DNA of 64,000 nucleotides from Limnephilus marmoratus. Its lineage: Eukaryota > Arthropoda > Insecta > Trichoptera > Limnephilidae. Positions 44,406 to 55,563 of this stretch are shown in pieces. The notes under the pieces were generated by a model. It made no database searches. It had not been told where the DNA came from and was given only the letters and a program-made list of their open reading frames with translations. The position numbers and the translations under genes are program-made. Positions within the stretch are counted from its first letter, which is position 1; each line of letters starts with the position of its first letter. The stretch is taken from positions 36,030,676 to 36,094,675 of the forward strand of contig OU862915.1 of assembly GCA_917880885.1 (NCBI GenBank), read 5' to 3'.

Positions 44406-44863
44406 AGGTTAGCTAACATTCTGACTTTATCGTACAGGCTTCATAGTTGTAGATTAGTTGTATCTCATTATCATCCTGCCACGGAGAGCGTTGAAGTGGG
44501 GCATAAATAAGATTGAGAAACACTGCTCTAGTCCTTGCAAACAAAATCGTTAAAAAAATCGCTTTTCAGACTGTGTTGAAATACATATATATAGGTATGT
44601 GTATATATATTTTTTTAATTGATGGAGAGCATGCTATAGGTTGAAGCGATACCAATACGACTGACAAATCCTTATCTACTGCTCCATTTATTTCAGCTTG
44701 CAACTTTTCTCACATTTCCGAAAATGAGCAGTCCATGCAATAGTTTCCTCTGTCTCAATAAATGTATTTAAATTTTTAGAGCATAGGTAAAAATCCTGTC
44801 CTTGTTCTACCGATAATTCAATTCAGACCAGCGCTATTGATCTCTTCGGCACCGGTGCACAGC

Positions 44864-44941
44864 CGGGAAACACGTCAAACGTTCCTCCAACACGTATACA
44901 CCATTTGTCACAACGGGTGGTTTCTACTACTCGTTCTTAAC
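44864..44941 (+). mobile_element. LINE1 fragment
   Basis: GGGAAACACGTCAAACG, CACCATTTGTCACAACGGG and TACTCGTTCTT correspond to the upstream part of the 25329-25626 LINE1. It stops at a junction with LINE2. Confidence 0.65.
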
Positions 44942-45038
44942 TTCTTCTTCATGTGCCCTGTCCGTTCTACGGACGTTGGATATCATGTTGGCTATGCGGA
45001 CTTTGTTTACTGCGGCCCGGAACTGCTCTACTGTAGAC

Positions 45039-45994
45039 CAGAGGCGGCCCGTGACAAAATTCGCGAGCAGTGCATTTCACAAAAAAGGTAACATTAACAT
45101 GGGAAAATAAAGTGATTAGGGGGTGACATACCTAATGCAAACGTTCACTAGTAGAGGAAATCCATTCGTCGCTCTTTCATTTGTGAAAATACTTCAATGA
45201 CACGATTATTAAATTCTGGTATAGAAGATATCAAACCTTTTTCGATGCTCAACATTGACAAAGCATTAAGCCGATCTTGAGACATAGTGTTCCTCAGAAA
45301 TGTTTTTAAACGTTTTAATGTAGAAAAACACCGTTCGCACTCAACAGTTGTCATTGGAATAGTACAAATTATTTTTAAAAGTTTAACCGTTTCACTAAAA
45401 CACTCCACTAATTACATTTGATAAAATCTACGTTAATCGCAATGTTTTCAGTAACACTCATTTTTAAATAAGTTTTTTTTACAGAATAAAACTTGCAAAA
45501 ACTGTTAAAATGCTGTCAATACCGAAACAATACAGCGCCGCGCTGGCGGCCGATGGCGTTAAAACATAACATTGTTATTTGGTCTTAAATTCGTCGAACA
45601 TAACTATTCCATTCCAAAGTTTCGGTATCACTTTACGCAAGTTTAATGTTAAGTCATTTGCTCCGCTAGTGCACCCAGGCACCATATGTCTTCTCAGCTT
45701 TCACACGTCAATCGTCCGTATGGGTCTATACCTGTCTTGCTCATTTCACGGGCACGAGCACTCCAGCATCTGGGGATGATCCCAATAGAAATATAACTTC
45801 TTGTGACGTCACGCCTGGGCATAACAAAATGTGCACGAATTCCTTTCTCTCATGGGAGGGAGTTTAGATAATTGGTAAAGATTTTGTAATGAATTGGCGG
45901 GATTCTTCGTGAGATGATGTAGATACTAATTTACACTTCTGACGTATATTCGGCAGTGCAGTGCACATATGCACTAAGGAAGCGGCCGCCTCTG
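45039..45994 (-). mobile_element. hAT element, 956 bp, with perfect 8-bp duplication
   Basis: CTGTAGAC precedes (45031-45038) and follows (45995-46002) the element. The ends are CAGAGGCGGCC and its reverse GGCCGCCTCTG, of the hAT type. The inside carries the transposase C-terminus on the minus strand. Most of the transposase is deleted, so it is non-autonomous. Confidence 0.92.
45148..45408 (-). pseudogene. hAT transposase C-terminal dimerisation region
   Basis: The 86-codon frame includes ECERCFSTLKRLKTFLRNTM and RLNALSMLSIEKGL. This is the hAT C-terminal dimerisation motif in the form found in ZMYM1/zinc-finger hAT families. The catalytic core and BED-type finger are absent. Confidence 0.88.
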
Positions 45995-46125
45995 CTGTAG
46001 ACTAGCCAAACCACTGTCAGTTTTTTCAGCCATGAGGTTTTCCTTCTTCCAGAGCCCCTTCTTCCGGCAATCTTTCCCCGAGTTTTATGAGTTGATACTC
46101 GTTCTTATAAATACTATTATTTATA

Positions 46126-46393
46126 TATCATCATTATCTTCTTCCCCCTATCCTATTCGGGTCGGGGACCCATTGCATCGACAAGGCTCCTCCATACGTC
46201 CCTGTCTTGTGCTGATTGTTCGGCTTCTGTCCATGGTAGACCGATCCTCTCCTCACACAGTTTCTGGAGTTGCCTCGCCCAACTGTGTCTGGGGCGGCCC
46301 ACTGGACGTCTACCCTCTGGAATCGCACTCAGTATCTTCCTCGGAATTCGGTCATCAGACATTCTTAGTACATGCCCAAGCGATGACGACCTA
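46126..46393 (-). pseudogene. LINE3 reverse transcriptase C-terminal fragment
   Basis: The minus-strand frame reads SLGHVLRMSDDRIPRKIL, GRRPVGRPRHSWARQL and DRDVWRSLVDAMGP, then a stop. This is the usual C-terminal block of another insect non-LTR polyprotein type. It adjoins the SINE-B head. Confidence 0.8.
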
Positions 46394-46790
46394 GTCCAGT
46401 GGGTAAGACTCTTGACTCACAATCCGGAGGTCGCGGGTTCGAACCCGGCATGCGCAAATAAATTTTATTTGATTAATTTGTGTTATTTCACAATTAATTC
46501 ATTTAAAATAATATATAGTATATTTGCGGCATGTTCCAGAGTGGAAGATACTATTAGTATCGCCCTGGTGTAAGACCACCATTCAGAATTGAAACGTTGC
46601 TTGAAAATAGCTTTAGCCGTGTTTGGTGACCAGATCTGAATAGCCAGGTACTTCCCAACCTTCCTCTTCCCCACAACCTTCCCCTCCCCACTACCTTCAG
46701 CCTCACAACATACCCCAATTGGGGATGCCATAGTCTCACTGGCTCTAGACGGGAGCAGTTGAGATTCTTGTGAGGTATTTCTATGAAGAG
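46384..46790 (+). mobile_element. SINE-B, best copy with tRNA-like head
   Basis: The tRNA-like head (46384-46450) has an A-box-like CCTAGTCCAGTGGGTAAGAC and a perfect B box GGTTCGAACCC. It is followed by AAATAAATTTTATTTG, CACAATTAATTCATTTAAAA, GTGGAAGATACTATTAGTAT, TTCAGAATTGAAACGTTGC, GATCTGAATAGCCAGGTAC, a pyrimidine tract and CCCCAATTGGGGATGCCATA. About 400 bp. It serves as reference for the other copies. The ORF overlaps on the minus strand are by-products. Confidence 0.9.
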
Positions 46791-47005
46791 TAGCAGTGGT
46801 TCAATATTTAGATCATCTCGGATCGTCGAGTTTCTTATATGATCCCATTTCGTAACCCCTGCCACTCCTCTCGAGTACCTCATTTCGGCAGCTTGGACTT
46901 TAGAGGGTGTTCGTTCATTTAACGTTCGTTCGTTTATTTATATATACTATACTTATATGTACTATTTTTCTACGACTTATCTTACATATCGTCTGTGGTA
47001 AGATT

Positions 47006-47084
47006 TGCCGGCTTCTGTGTTTCCTGCCACCTACAACGCATCCAATCCTTCCTCTATCCAAAAAGACCCTCCACACAAATTAAA
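47006..47084 (+). mobile_element. LINE1 3' fragment
   Basis: TTTGCCGGCTTCTGTGTTTC, CACCTACAAC and AAAAAGACCCTCCACACA match LINE1. It is cut after ACACA and joined to AT-rich sequence. Confidence 0.65.
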
Positions 47085-47585
47085 AAAACGAAAAACAGTA
47101 ATGGAGTTATACTGTCCAAGCAGTAATTTAAAAAAAAATGTGTCACATATTTCATTTCGTTAATGTTAATCAAAGATGATCATGTTCTTATTATTATTGT
47201 TAATTTGATCATAATGGCGTGTCGGACCGAAAAAGTTGAAAAATTTCTCTAATATCCTTTATAATGCCATTAAAATTACACAGTTTTAAAACCTAATTAC
47301 CACTACTTAAACTACAATTAGGAGTTTTAAATGTAATGACGCCCTTTTCTGCCAACAGTTTTATTACGGGATGACACGCTATAACTGAAATATAATCTAG
47401 TCACGCTTTACCTACATACCTTTCAGATTATTCACCGTACTTTTTTTGTATTATTTATTCTACACGACATGAACACAAGAAACAATGCAAAATATTTATA
47501 TGAATTAATAACTACATGTGTATAAAAAAATATTTTTGTAATATTTATAATTGTGAACTCGGGCGTTATGAAATAACTATAAAAA

Positions 47586-47588
<3 letters not shown>

Positions 47589-47626
<38 letters not shown>
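47589..47626 (+). repeat. (TA)n microsatellite
   Basis: Uninterrupted alternating TA for about 36 bases. Confidence 0.95.
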
Positions 47627-47629
<3 letters not shown>

Positions 47630-47709
47630 TATAATAAAACAAATATGAAACTTATGTGGAAATAATTTTTAATTTTGTTTTATTATAATTTTTATATTTG
47701 TATTATTAT

Positions 47710-48195
47710 AATACACAAGCTCCCGGCTTCGCTCACATAGTATTAGGGGGGTTCCCACTCCGCCTCCTCCACCTTCCCTATCCCCACTCCACTCCCTTCC
47801 CTCCCTCCTTCCCCTCCACCATCCCCCCTCCCCCGCCCCCTCCTTGTATAGATTAGTATTATTTTAACCATCAAAGGGATCTCCATAATAACCTAAGCAA
47901 TTAATAAAATGTAGGCGCACGTCAAACAATTACTTATAGTTACAAAGCAACGCTTTACTTTTCGTCTGGACAATAAATGTATAATAAATTATTTCATAAC
48001 GCCAGAGCTTATTATTAACGCCAGAGCTTACCAATATACACATAGCCTATATTACTCGCAAATAATGTAGCTTTCCATTAGTGAAAGAATTTTCAAAGTC
48101 CATTCAGTATTTTTTGCGTGAAAGAGTAAAAAACATACATACATACATCCATACATCCGTACAAACTTTTGCCTTTATAATATTAAGAGGATTAT
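47710..48195 (+). mobile_element. Family D related repeat with C/T-rich tract
   Basis: Opens ACAAGCTCCCGGCTTCGCTC, has a C/T-rich tract (47750-47845) and ends GTACAAACTTTTGCCTTTAT, then AATATTAAGAGG. The layout matches family D, with different detailed sequence. Confidence 0.55.
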
Positions 48196-48234
48196 AATAG
48201 AATTCATGAATTGTCTGTTTCAAAAATAGAAATA

Positions 48235-48510
48235 TTATAAAAATGTATAATAGTTAACTCGCGATTTGTTATAAAAGTGGGTGTATTTCATATAGTTTAG
48301 AGACAGGGAGAGAAGGAGGAAGGGAGAAAGAAGCAACAAGGGACGCATGTGGGAACGATGGAGCCGAAAGGCGGGAAGGTGAAAGGGGAACGCGAGAAAA
48401 AGAGGGAACACGCAGGGGTGGTGACGGAGGGGTGGAAGGGGGTGGACAAGGGGTGGCAGATGGAAAGATCGCAGAAACATAGTAACGGTAGGAGATAGCA
48501 GGGGGTAAAA
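48235..48510 (-). repeat. Family H pyrimidine-rich repeat, second copy
   Basis: Reverse of the 5486-5695 arrangement: CTATATGAAATACACCC, a C/T-rich block and TTCCCCTTTCACCTTCCCGC. Proline/serine-rich ORFs in three minus frames come from base bias. Confidence 0.7.
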
Positions 48511-48825
48511 TTGTAAAATCCGTGTTTCTCACTCGGACAGCTGTATTCGTCGAACAATTCGACTCTGATTTATTCGTTTATGCACCAGACAGAGAAACAA
48601 ATATTTTGTTTCCAAAAGCACTTCAATCAACATTGAGTGGCATTGCAATCCATGCCCGGGTACTCGCCAGTAATTCAACGAAGGTAACACAATTTAAACC
48701 GGGGGCAATTCCGATGAATTCTGAAATAATTTTGTTATCGGTGGCATAGTAACAATAGGTTTTCAAGTACATTCACACAAGAACCTTGATAAACGTGCTT
48801 TACTGTTTATAGACGGCTTCGTAAG

Positions 48826-49700
48826 GGTAAGGCTCTCAACTCGCAACCTGAAGGTCGCGGGACCGAATCCCGGCGTGAGCAATTAAATTTCATTTGATTA
48901 ATTTGTGTTAATGCACCATGAATTAATTTACCCTTAATTACTCGCGTGGGGTCAAAGCATTTTCGGATTAAAAAATGAAGCACTTGGCGCGGCCCGATTC
49001 CCCCCGGGCCCTCGCTAGCTTCATAAAGCGCATCTAAGTTTGTATTTTAGTAGCGACTAAGTCACGGGAGTGGAAGGACGCGTCGCTGCGCTCTTGAGCG
49101 GTGACCCCGTGCGAGTAATTACGTTACTTTAAAAAGTACCAACAAAATGCAAGAAAGTCACAAGATTTGAGTGCAATGATCACTCTGAAATATACAGTCA
49201 ACAGTGTAACAAGAGTGATTCGGAGAGTTCCTAAAAATATGAGTATTAACTATCATCTCAGTATACCTAGGCACAAATTGTTCATTATTTTAGTTTAACT
49301 TGTTTTTGTATAATTAGTTAGTTATTCATGTTATTACTTATAGATGTTACAGAATAAACAAAGCACTTAAAAAATAAAATAGTTTCATTCACTTATATAT
49401 TTCAATATATATTAAAAACTACTCATACTATTTGGGGTCATCTGTGACCCCATGCGAGTAGTTATGTAATGTTCTTTGTGCGAGTAATTAAGGGTTAAAA
49501 ATAATAATACCATTCACAAATGAAACGTTGCTTGAAATGGCTTTAGCCGTGTTTGGTGACCAGATCTGAATAGCTGTAACTTCCCCACTTTCCTCTTCCC
49601 CATCTTCCCCCTAACCTACCTTCAGCCTCATAATATACTCCAATTGGGGATGCCATAGTCCCACTGGCTTCGGACGCAGTTGGGACTCTTGTGCAGCATA
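48826..49700 (+). mobile_element. SINE-B copy interrupted by a piggyBac-type MITE
   Basis: A tRNA-like head (CGCGGGACCGAATCCCGGCG), AATTAAATTTCATTTGATTA up to 48930, then after the MITE AAAAATAATAATACCATTCA, AAACGTTGCTTGAAATGGC, GATCTGAATAGCTG, a pyrimidine tract and CCAATTGGGGATGCCATAGT. Confidence 0.85.
48931..49494. mobile_element. piggyBac-type MITE, 564 bp
   Basis: CCCTTAATTACTCGC at the left is reversed exactly as GCGAGTAATTAAGGG at the right. The right flank is TTAA; the left flank is TTTA (one change). GTGGGGTC / GACCCCA subterminal repeats follow, and an internal GTGACCCCGTGCGAGTAATT repeats the end. No ORF. Confidence 0.8.
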
Positions 49701-50774
49701 CACTTTGTACGTAACTACATACGGCTTTGTATGGTAAAAAAAAACTAAAAACGTCTTTAGTACATATTTTATTCGCTCATTTTAGGTCTTACAAATAAAA
49801 AATTATTACCTATTTTTACACGCAGATAAAATAAGCCAAATATTAAAAAAATTACATTCTTCGTTACGCAAGTTAAAGCGAATCAGTGCCAAAATAAGTA
49901 ATTAATATTTCCCTTTGGAAACATTTTATAATAATTTAAATTTTACCCGATTGCTGTTCCTAATAATAATAAAACTCATTAAATAAAATAAAACCGATTT
50001 CATCGAACAAAGCCCCATTTCGCGATCTAATTTTAAATCAAGTTAAAGTATTTTAAGAATAGAAACAAGGAAATCGACGGCAATTATGAATCTCGACGTT
50101 TTCAGATTTGTTCAATTTGGTTTTACTTGCAAAATATCAATATTCATTGTCGAAAACAACGCCCCTTCCGTACAATACTGAAAATGACAGAGGTCAAGGA
50201 TTTGATATTGTTTTAGATCCGAATTTACTTTTTGACCGATGTCGAGTCATTTGCAAAAGCTTCCAAGGTTCTTGACATTGTACTCAAAAATTGAAACAAC
50301 GTAAATACTATGAAAACGCAGCACTGGAGTGTGTTCGCAGTTCACTGGAGTACGCCTCTCAAATCTGGAATCTCTGGTGTATTTGAAAGGTACATGTAGA
50401 AAGAATTAAGAAAGAGAAAATAATTTTCCTTACTTCTTTTATTTTCTGAACTATTTTCCTCATGTGAGTCATGACAAGTCAACCGCGTTTTTTTATGGAT
50501 TTCATCACTTTTTGAAGTGAAACTTCCTTAGCCCCGTTAGCGATTCGAAATTTGGATGAAACGGAAATGACGCGTACAGCACCAGCGAAGCATTATACTC
50601 CTATCAAGGCTCCTTTTGGTTGAGATATAAAACGGAAACGACGCGAGGTCTGCGCTCATTGGCCTGCTGATTGCGCTTTGATTATGTCCACACTTTTCAA
50701 GGCTCCTTGGTTCTTTATAGTTAGTGATTGTTTTGGTAAAGTTTCGTTTCTACCGCGAGTAACCTGCGCTCGAT
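49700..50774. other. No gene seen
   Basis: AT-rich sequence with no assigned ORF or repeat. Around 50515-50650 short phrases (CGATTCGAAATTTGGATGAA, AAACGGAAA.GACGCG) recall family E ends. Confidence 0.4.
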
Positions 50775-51125
50775 TTTTTTTTTACTATAGCTCCACATAG
50801 GGGGCCCTGAGGAAAAAAATCCTTGGCGCCTGCGTCATCTTTGGGGATGCTGTGTGGGGGGTCTTTTTAGGGAAAGGGAGGAGATGAAGTTCTGGAAAGA
50901 AAAAGGTGTGAGGGATGAAATCTGGGGGTCAGTGGATCCTAAAGTGTCGGAAATGTAAATCAACCCCTCGCACAGCGGTGGTCTCCTTCAATCAGTCGCT
51001 CCCGATCCGGCGCAATGCATCCGCCGCCAAGACCGAGACAAAGGTCTCTCTATAAACCCGGGCTCCCCTGCTAATTTACCAAACGTAGCGAACTACTTGA
51101 GATGACCTAAGGTAGATTTTTATCT
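50775..51125 (-). mobile_element. SINE-A copy
   Basis: T(9), TAGCTCCACATAGGGGGCCC, GGGGATGCTGTGTGGGGGGT, GCATCCGCCGCCAAGACCGA and AAACCCGGGCTCCCCTGCTA, in reverse. Confidence 0.85.
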
Positions 51126-51730
51126 ATGTTTTTGTGAAGAATGAACCCGTTTGGCAACCCGGTAAACATGAATTCTTCGATGTCTGTAATACGCTATAAT
51201 TTTATCAAAATAACCTTCGGAACTTGTTAAATCATTTTTAGCATTTATATATATAATATTTCGAGAATACCCGGATGAATAGGTTTATTGAGTTATAACC
51301 CAAGTTTCAGAAAGATATAAACTGCGAGCACGTATTTCAGAACAAAAAGCATTAATAACTGAACGGATTGGGAATATCAACAACAGTATTTATGAAGTGC
51401 TCTCTCATTCATTCAACAGATTTACTTTTTTTAGAAAAAAACCTCTTAAATTCTTTCTCGCATTTTAAAAGTATGGACTTTGGGATGCTTGTTTTATAAA
51501 TTGTTTTATTTTGTCTCTGCCAGATGTCATTACACTCAGTTATTCCGGTTGCCTCAAGTTCACTAATGGGTTCAACACTTAACAAATCATTGTCATTTTA
51601 ACACCTTCCTTTTTTACGCGCAACACGATGATCCATATATCAAGCTCAGCTGGACAAAAATATTATATATATTAAATATTACAATACAACAACATATATA
51701 TGTTAAAAATAATATTCTAACAAAAGGAAG
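51126..51730. other. No gene seen
   Basis: AT-rich. No repeat or gene assigned. Confidence 0.4.
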
Positions 51731-52120
51731 TTCGAAATGTTTACGTGTATTTTCAAACCCATTTGAAAGACTTTTTCCAGTTAGAAGTCACGATATTTTC
51801 TTTTTAACAAAACTAGACTTTTTGGAATCAATATTTTTTTTAATTTATTTGTAATTGAAGCATTTTTATTAAAACTATCTATTTTGTCGCAAGCAGAATT
51901 AGTTATTACTTACCTAAAAAAAATAGCGAAAAAATATGACTTTCGAAATATTTATGTCTATTTTCAACCAAATTTCGAACACTTTTTTTTTAGAAAAAAC
52001 GGTCGTTTCGAATCTATATTCCTTAAAATTAAATTTGAATTGCAGCATTTTGGCGAAAACCCTTTTTTTATTGCAAGCAGGGTTAGCAATTATTTAACAA
52101 AAATATGTGAAGTCAGATGA
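51731..52120 (+). repeat. Diverged two-copy tandem repeat, about 211-bp period
   Basis: TTCGAAATGTTTACGTGTATTTTCAA at 51731 (given here only as TTCGAAATGTTTACGTGTAT) corresponds to TTCGAAATATTTATGTCTAT at 51942. GCAAGCAGAATTAGTTATTA corresponds to GCAAGCAGGGTTAGCAATTA. The 78-codon ORF at 51884 follows the second copy and has no domain. Confidence 0.65.
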
Positions 52121-52686
52121 AGAAACAATCGTATGAAGAAACAATCGTTCACAATATTACGAAGTGCATTAAAAAAATTATGGTGATATATTCTTCACGA
52201 TGAAAATATTTATGGTGATATATTCTTCACAGTGGAAAAACGTTGCGATTTCGTGGTCAGTCAGAATAAGAAAGAATAAATTTTTTACTAATAATGGTCA
52301 AGGAAGGATAAAAAACGGAAAAGAACTAAAGGTAACAAAGTTTTTTCCACTATGTACTACCGTACTGTTCTACAACCGTAGACAATAACAATACAGACAG
52401 ATTGTAACAATTTCAGCCGAGTGCATTGCAATAATTAAAAATCTCATATATAAGCAATACACTTATTTTAATGAGAAGTGGATTTTGTTCCTTTCCTTCT
52501 CACCTGTTTAAAATTCATGTGCTTGACTCTCCAGATTGTACTTTCTGGGGTCTAGAAGTGAAAAATTTAGGTCACATATTTTTTTGTCCCTCTCCAAACA
52601 AATATCTTCTCTTCTCTCAAGCCATATCTTAAATTATCTCCTTCATTCAACATCCCATCTCTTCAAATACGAACTTTAATCTTTCA

Positions 52687-53148
52687 TATTTGGGAGGCGG
52701 GTATGGGTACCGACGCCCGGGAATTATTTATTGGATAACCAACACCTCTGCCATAGTTCACCCCGAGTGGTTCGCTACGTTTGGTGACTTGGCAGGGGTG
52801 CCCGGGTTCATGGGGTGAGGTTTGTCCAGGTCTTGGCGTGGGATATATCTGCCTACCTGCTGCGTGGCGGGCCGGATCAAGAGAGACTCGTCGAAGGAGG
52901 CCTTTTGAGTTTTCCAGACGGATTCTCTCAACCCATTGCCTTGCACCGCAGTTAGAGCGCTGGATTCATACGTCTGTAACTGCTGGACACACTGACCCCC
53001 ATATTCCTTCCCAACCCTCATACCTTTTTCCTCCCCAGAACTTCCTATCCTTCCCTTCCTTAAAAAGAACCTCCACAGAGCATCCCCTAAAATGACATAG
53101 GCCCTGAGGATATTATTTTCCTCAGGGCTTTCTGTGTGGAGTAAATGT
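52687..53148 (+). mobile_element. SINE-A, near full-length copy
   Basis: ATTTGGGAGGCGGGTATGGG, GGATAACCAACACCTCTGCC, GTTCGCTACGTTTGGTGACT, GGTTCATGGGGTGAGGTTTG, CTGCTGCGTGGCGGGCCGGA, TGCCTTGCACCGCAGTTAGA, TGCTGGACACACTGACCCCC, then the LINE1-type tail and hairpin, ending CTGTGTGGAGTAAATGTAAA. At about 460 bp it is the longest form and serves as reference. Confidence 0.92.
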
Positions 53149-54275
53149 AAAATATAGAATATATATATATATAATTTTGAAATTTTCCCCTTTAAATAAA
53201 ATTAATATATAAAATCTCCTTCCTTCTCGCTATAATTTGAATTAATGACATAGAACACCCTTGAAGGGTGAAAGCCAAAAACATTTGAAAAAAAAATTTG
53301 TGACGTATCAAATTGTAGTTAGGTTCACCTCGTATTGCGTTCCAGACCACTGTGCGTTGGTTTGACAATGAGCTCCGTCGTTTCCGAAGCGTCTACCAAA
53401 TAATGACTTGTGTCAACTGGGTGATAAAAAATAACGCTAAAAGCTTTTCTGTAGCCGTGGCACAAAATTGACAGGCGTCTATCAATACATACTTGTGCTA
53501 ACAATGCTACTTGTGTAAAACACGAAATATTTCCGTACGCGCTAACACAACACGGAATCATTGACGGAAAGCACACTCAATTAGTTAGGTTTTTTGTTGG
53601 GACAACAGATGTTTTACTGTCTTTGTTGTTTTCGTTAAGGTAGAGTGAGAGGCTTGAATGAAATTCTTAGCAGTGGAAATCCGGTGCTTTATTTTCAATA
53701 CCTATATAAATATCTTTTTGGAGAGTCAGTTTGTTGTATTTCTTTTTACTCTAGGGAAGGTGATAGTGAAAGTATCAATCTATTATATGATAATAATGGT
53801 AGGATTATTTATATAGCGCCGTGTGTATGAAAAAATACCTTTTGGGGGTTATGTGTTTATTGTGTAAGTGTGTAGATGGCAAAGCGAATAAGTAAGACGA
53901 TTCAATACTTACAAGTTTATTAACACTATTTACAGACACATAAATCTCCAATTTAAATATATGCAATAATAAAGTAATGTGAAGGGCGAACAAATATTAA
54001 AGACCAGCGACTCCTGACCGAGAGTTAAAGCAGAATGAATCGTGAGTTTTTGATGCAAGCGAGGCCAGTTGCTGGAGGAAAGGTCTGCATCCAATTGGTG
54101 CCTGAGGGACCAATCGGGTGGCCGGACGATGCAAATCTGTGTCCTTTGTTCGTCCTCCACAACCTCAAGAACGTGGTATTTTATCTAAATGAAGTTAATT
54201 AGAAGATGTTTGGTATTTTTTTGGGAAAATTTATATTTCTTGGGTCATTCAGTGTTGTTTTTTTAATGTGTTAAC
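53149..54275. other. Unassigned sequence with one small coding-like ORF
   Basis: AT-rich apart from the ORF at 54035-54202. The reverse frame 53325-53576 has no recognisable domain. Confidence 0.4.
54035..54202 (+). CDS. Small ORF, coding-like, unknown
   Basis: A 55-codon frame begins MNREFLMQARPVAGGKVCIQ and continues LVPEGPIGWPDDANLCPLF... to TAG. Base composition is more balanced than nearby, which is why I list it. The reverse strand is also open here. No family recognised; it may be an exon or mobile-element remnant. Confidence 0.2.
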   Translation: MNREFLMQARPVAGGKVCIQLVPEGPIGWPDDANLCPLFVLHNLKNVVFYLNEVN

Positions 54276-54414
54276 CCGCCTGGAGCCAGTGAGACTATAG
54301 GATCCCCAATTGAGGTATTTTATGAGGCTGAGTGGGAAAATAAAGGAGATGGGGAGGAGGAAGGTGGAGAAGAACCTTGATATTCTGATTTGATCTAGTC
54401 ACCAAATACGGCTA

Positions 54415-54645
54415 AAGGGGGTTCATGGGGTGAGGTTTGCCTAGGTCTTGGAGGCGGATGACCAGGACATCCTGAACCCCAGATTCTTACCCACCCCTTA
54501 AACCCTTTTCCTTCGAAGAACTCCTCCTTCCTTTCCTAAAAAAAAATCCTCCACACAGCATCACCAAAGATGACATAGGCCTTGAGGGAAATTGTTTTCC
54601 TCAGGGCCTCCTGTGTGGAGCTCATGTAAAAAAAAGGCGTTTCTC
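54415..54645 (+). mobile_element. SINE-A copy, 5'-truncated, inside SINE-B
   Basis: Starts at GGGTTCATGGGGTGAGGTTT and has the GGAGGCGGATGACCAGGACA subfamily mark. It ends with the two-stage hairpin (54549-54620) and A(8). Confidence 0.9.
54549..54620 (+). promoter_or_regulatory. Two-stage 3' hairpin shared by SINE-A and LINE1
   Basis: Outer stem CTCCACACAG (54549-54558) pairs with CTGTGTGGAG (54611-54620). An inner stem pairs GGCCTTGAGGGAAA with TTTTCCTCAGGGCC. The same design closes nearly every SINE-A and LINE1 tail here. In RNA it could be the reverse transcriptase's recognition structure. Confidence 0.6.
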
Positions 54646-55235
54646 GTAATGTTTCAATTAATATTACACCTGATGATGAAGAGGGTATATTTCACTCTGG
54701 AACATGCCATTATGCCTCATATTACTATTAAATGATTTGGGTAATAACACGAGTCAATCAAATAAAATTCACTTGCGTAGGTCGGGATTTGAACACGCTG
54801 CCTCTGGATTCCTTTTCGGGATCCTTACCCCTCGACCACGGAGGCCGTCAAGTTGACACCCTCTTAACGTAAAATAACGATCAAAAGGGTTCGACACGTT
54901 TTTTTTTGCGGGACATGACGCAAAGACGAACTTCTACAGCATATGTACTGTTCGCACTAAAATATGTTAAATAGAACTGAACACACCAAAAAAAGTGATC
55001 ATTAATAGTTTCCAAAACCACCGCTAGGTTAAAGACTTTTGCGGTGCATGTGGAGGAAAATATGAATTAGCAATTATTTGAATGGAGAAAACTATCGCCT
55101 ACATATTGAAATATAATCTAGAATTAACAATTTGTGCAATCTACTTAACTGAGAAACCAATTATAGATTTCGTCACCGTACTAATGTATTGCGTTTTATA
55201 AAACGGTATATATTTATCAAAATAACAGGTATCAA

Positions 55236-55515
55236 TTTGCGAGGAGGTATGGGTACAGCCGCCCCGGGAACCATTTATTGGATAACCAACAACTCTGCTG
55301 TAGGTCATCCCGAGTGGTCCTCTATGCTTGGTGACTTAACAGGAGTTCCCGGGTTCATGGAGTGAGGTTTGTCTTGGCAGCAGGTGCTTTTGCCTACATA
55401 TTGCGTGGCGGCCCGGATCAGGAGAGGCTGGTTAATGGAGACCTTTTCGCCTCTCTAGAAATAATACGTTCGTCATTCGTGATATAGGATCTAAGGGATT
55501 TTTTTTTCTTTTGTG
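55236..55515 (+). mobile_element. SINE-A copy, middle lost
   Basis: GGAGGTATGGGTACAGCCGC, GGATAACCAACAACTCTGCT, CCCGGGTTCATGGAGTGAGG and ATTGCGTGGCGGCCCGGATC. The tail is mostly deleted. Confidence 0.85.
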
Positions 55516-55563
55516 GAGAGATCGTGCAAAAAGAAGTACTACATTATAATATAATTACATTTT

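Larger units (their letters stand above)
44942..46086 (-). pseudogene. LINE2 C-terminal fragment split by a hAT element
   Basis: 44942-45038 (reverse of the AAVNKVRIANM region and the tail CGT.GAACGGACAGGGCA) and 46003-46086 (reverse of GRRK.SWLKK) join into one LINE2 segment once the hAT element is removed. This matches 37180-37605 and 38030-38340. Confidence 0.8.
54276..54850 (-). mobile_element. SINE-B copy interrupted by SINE-A
   Basis: 54276-54414 matches the SINE-B 3' half in reverse (CCAGTGAGACTATAGGATCC, purine tract, CACCAAATACGGCTAAAG). 54646-54850 carries the 5' half and a tRNA-like head (GATTTGAACACGCTGC; reverse A-box region CTCGACCACGGAGGCCG). Confidence 0.85.

Noticed and set aside
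48235..48557. Three overlapping proline/serine-rich ORFs
   Set aside because: They are translations of the C/T-rich family H repeat, open in several frames at once.
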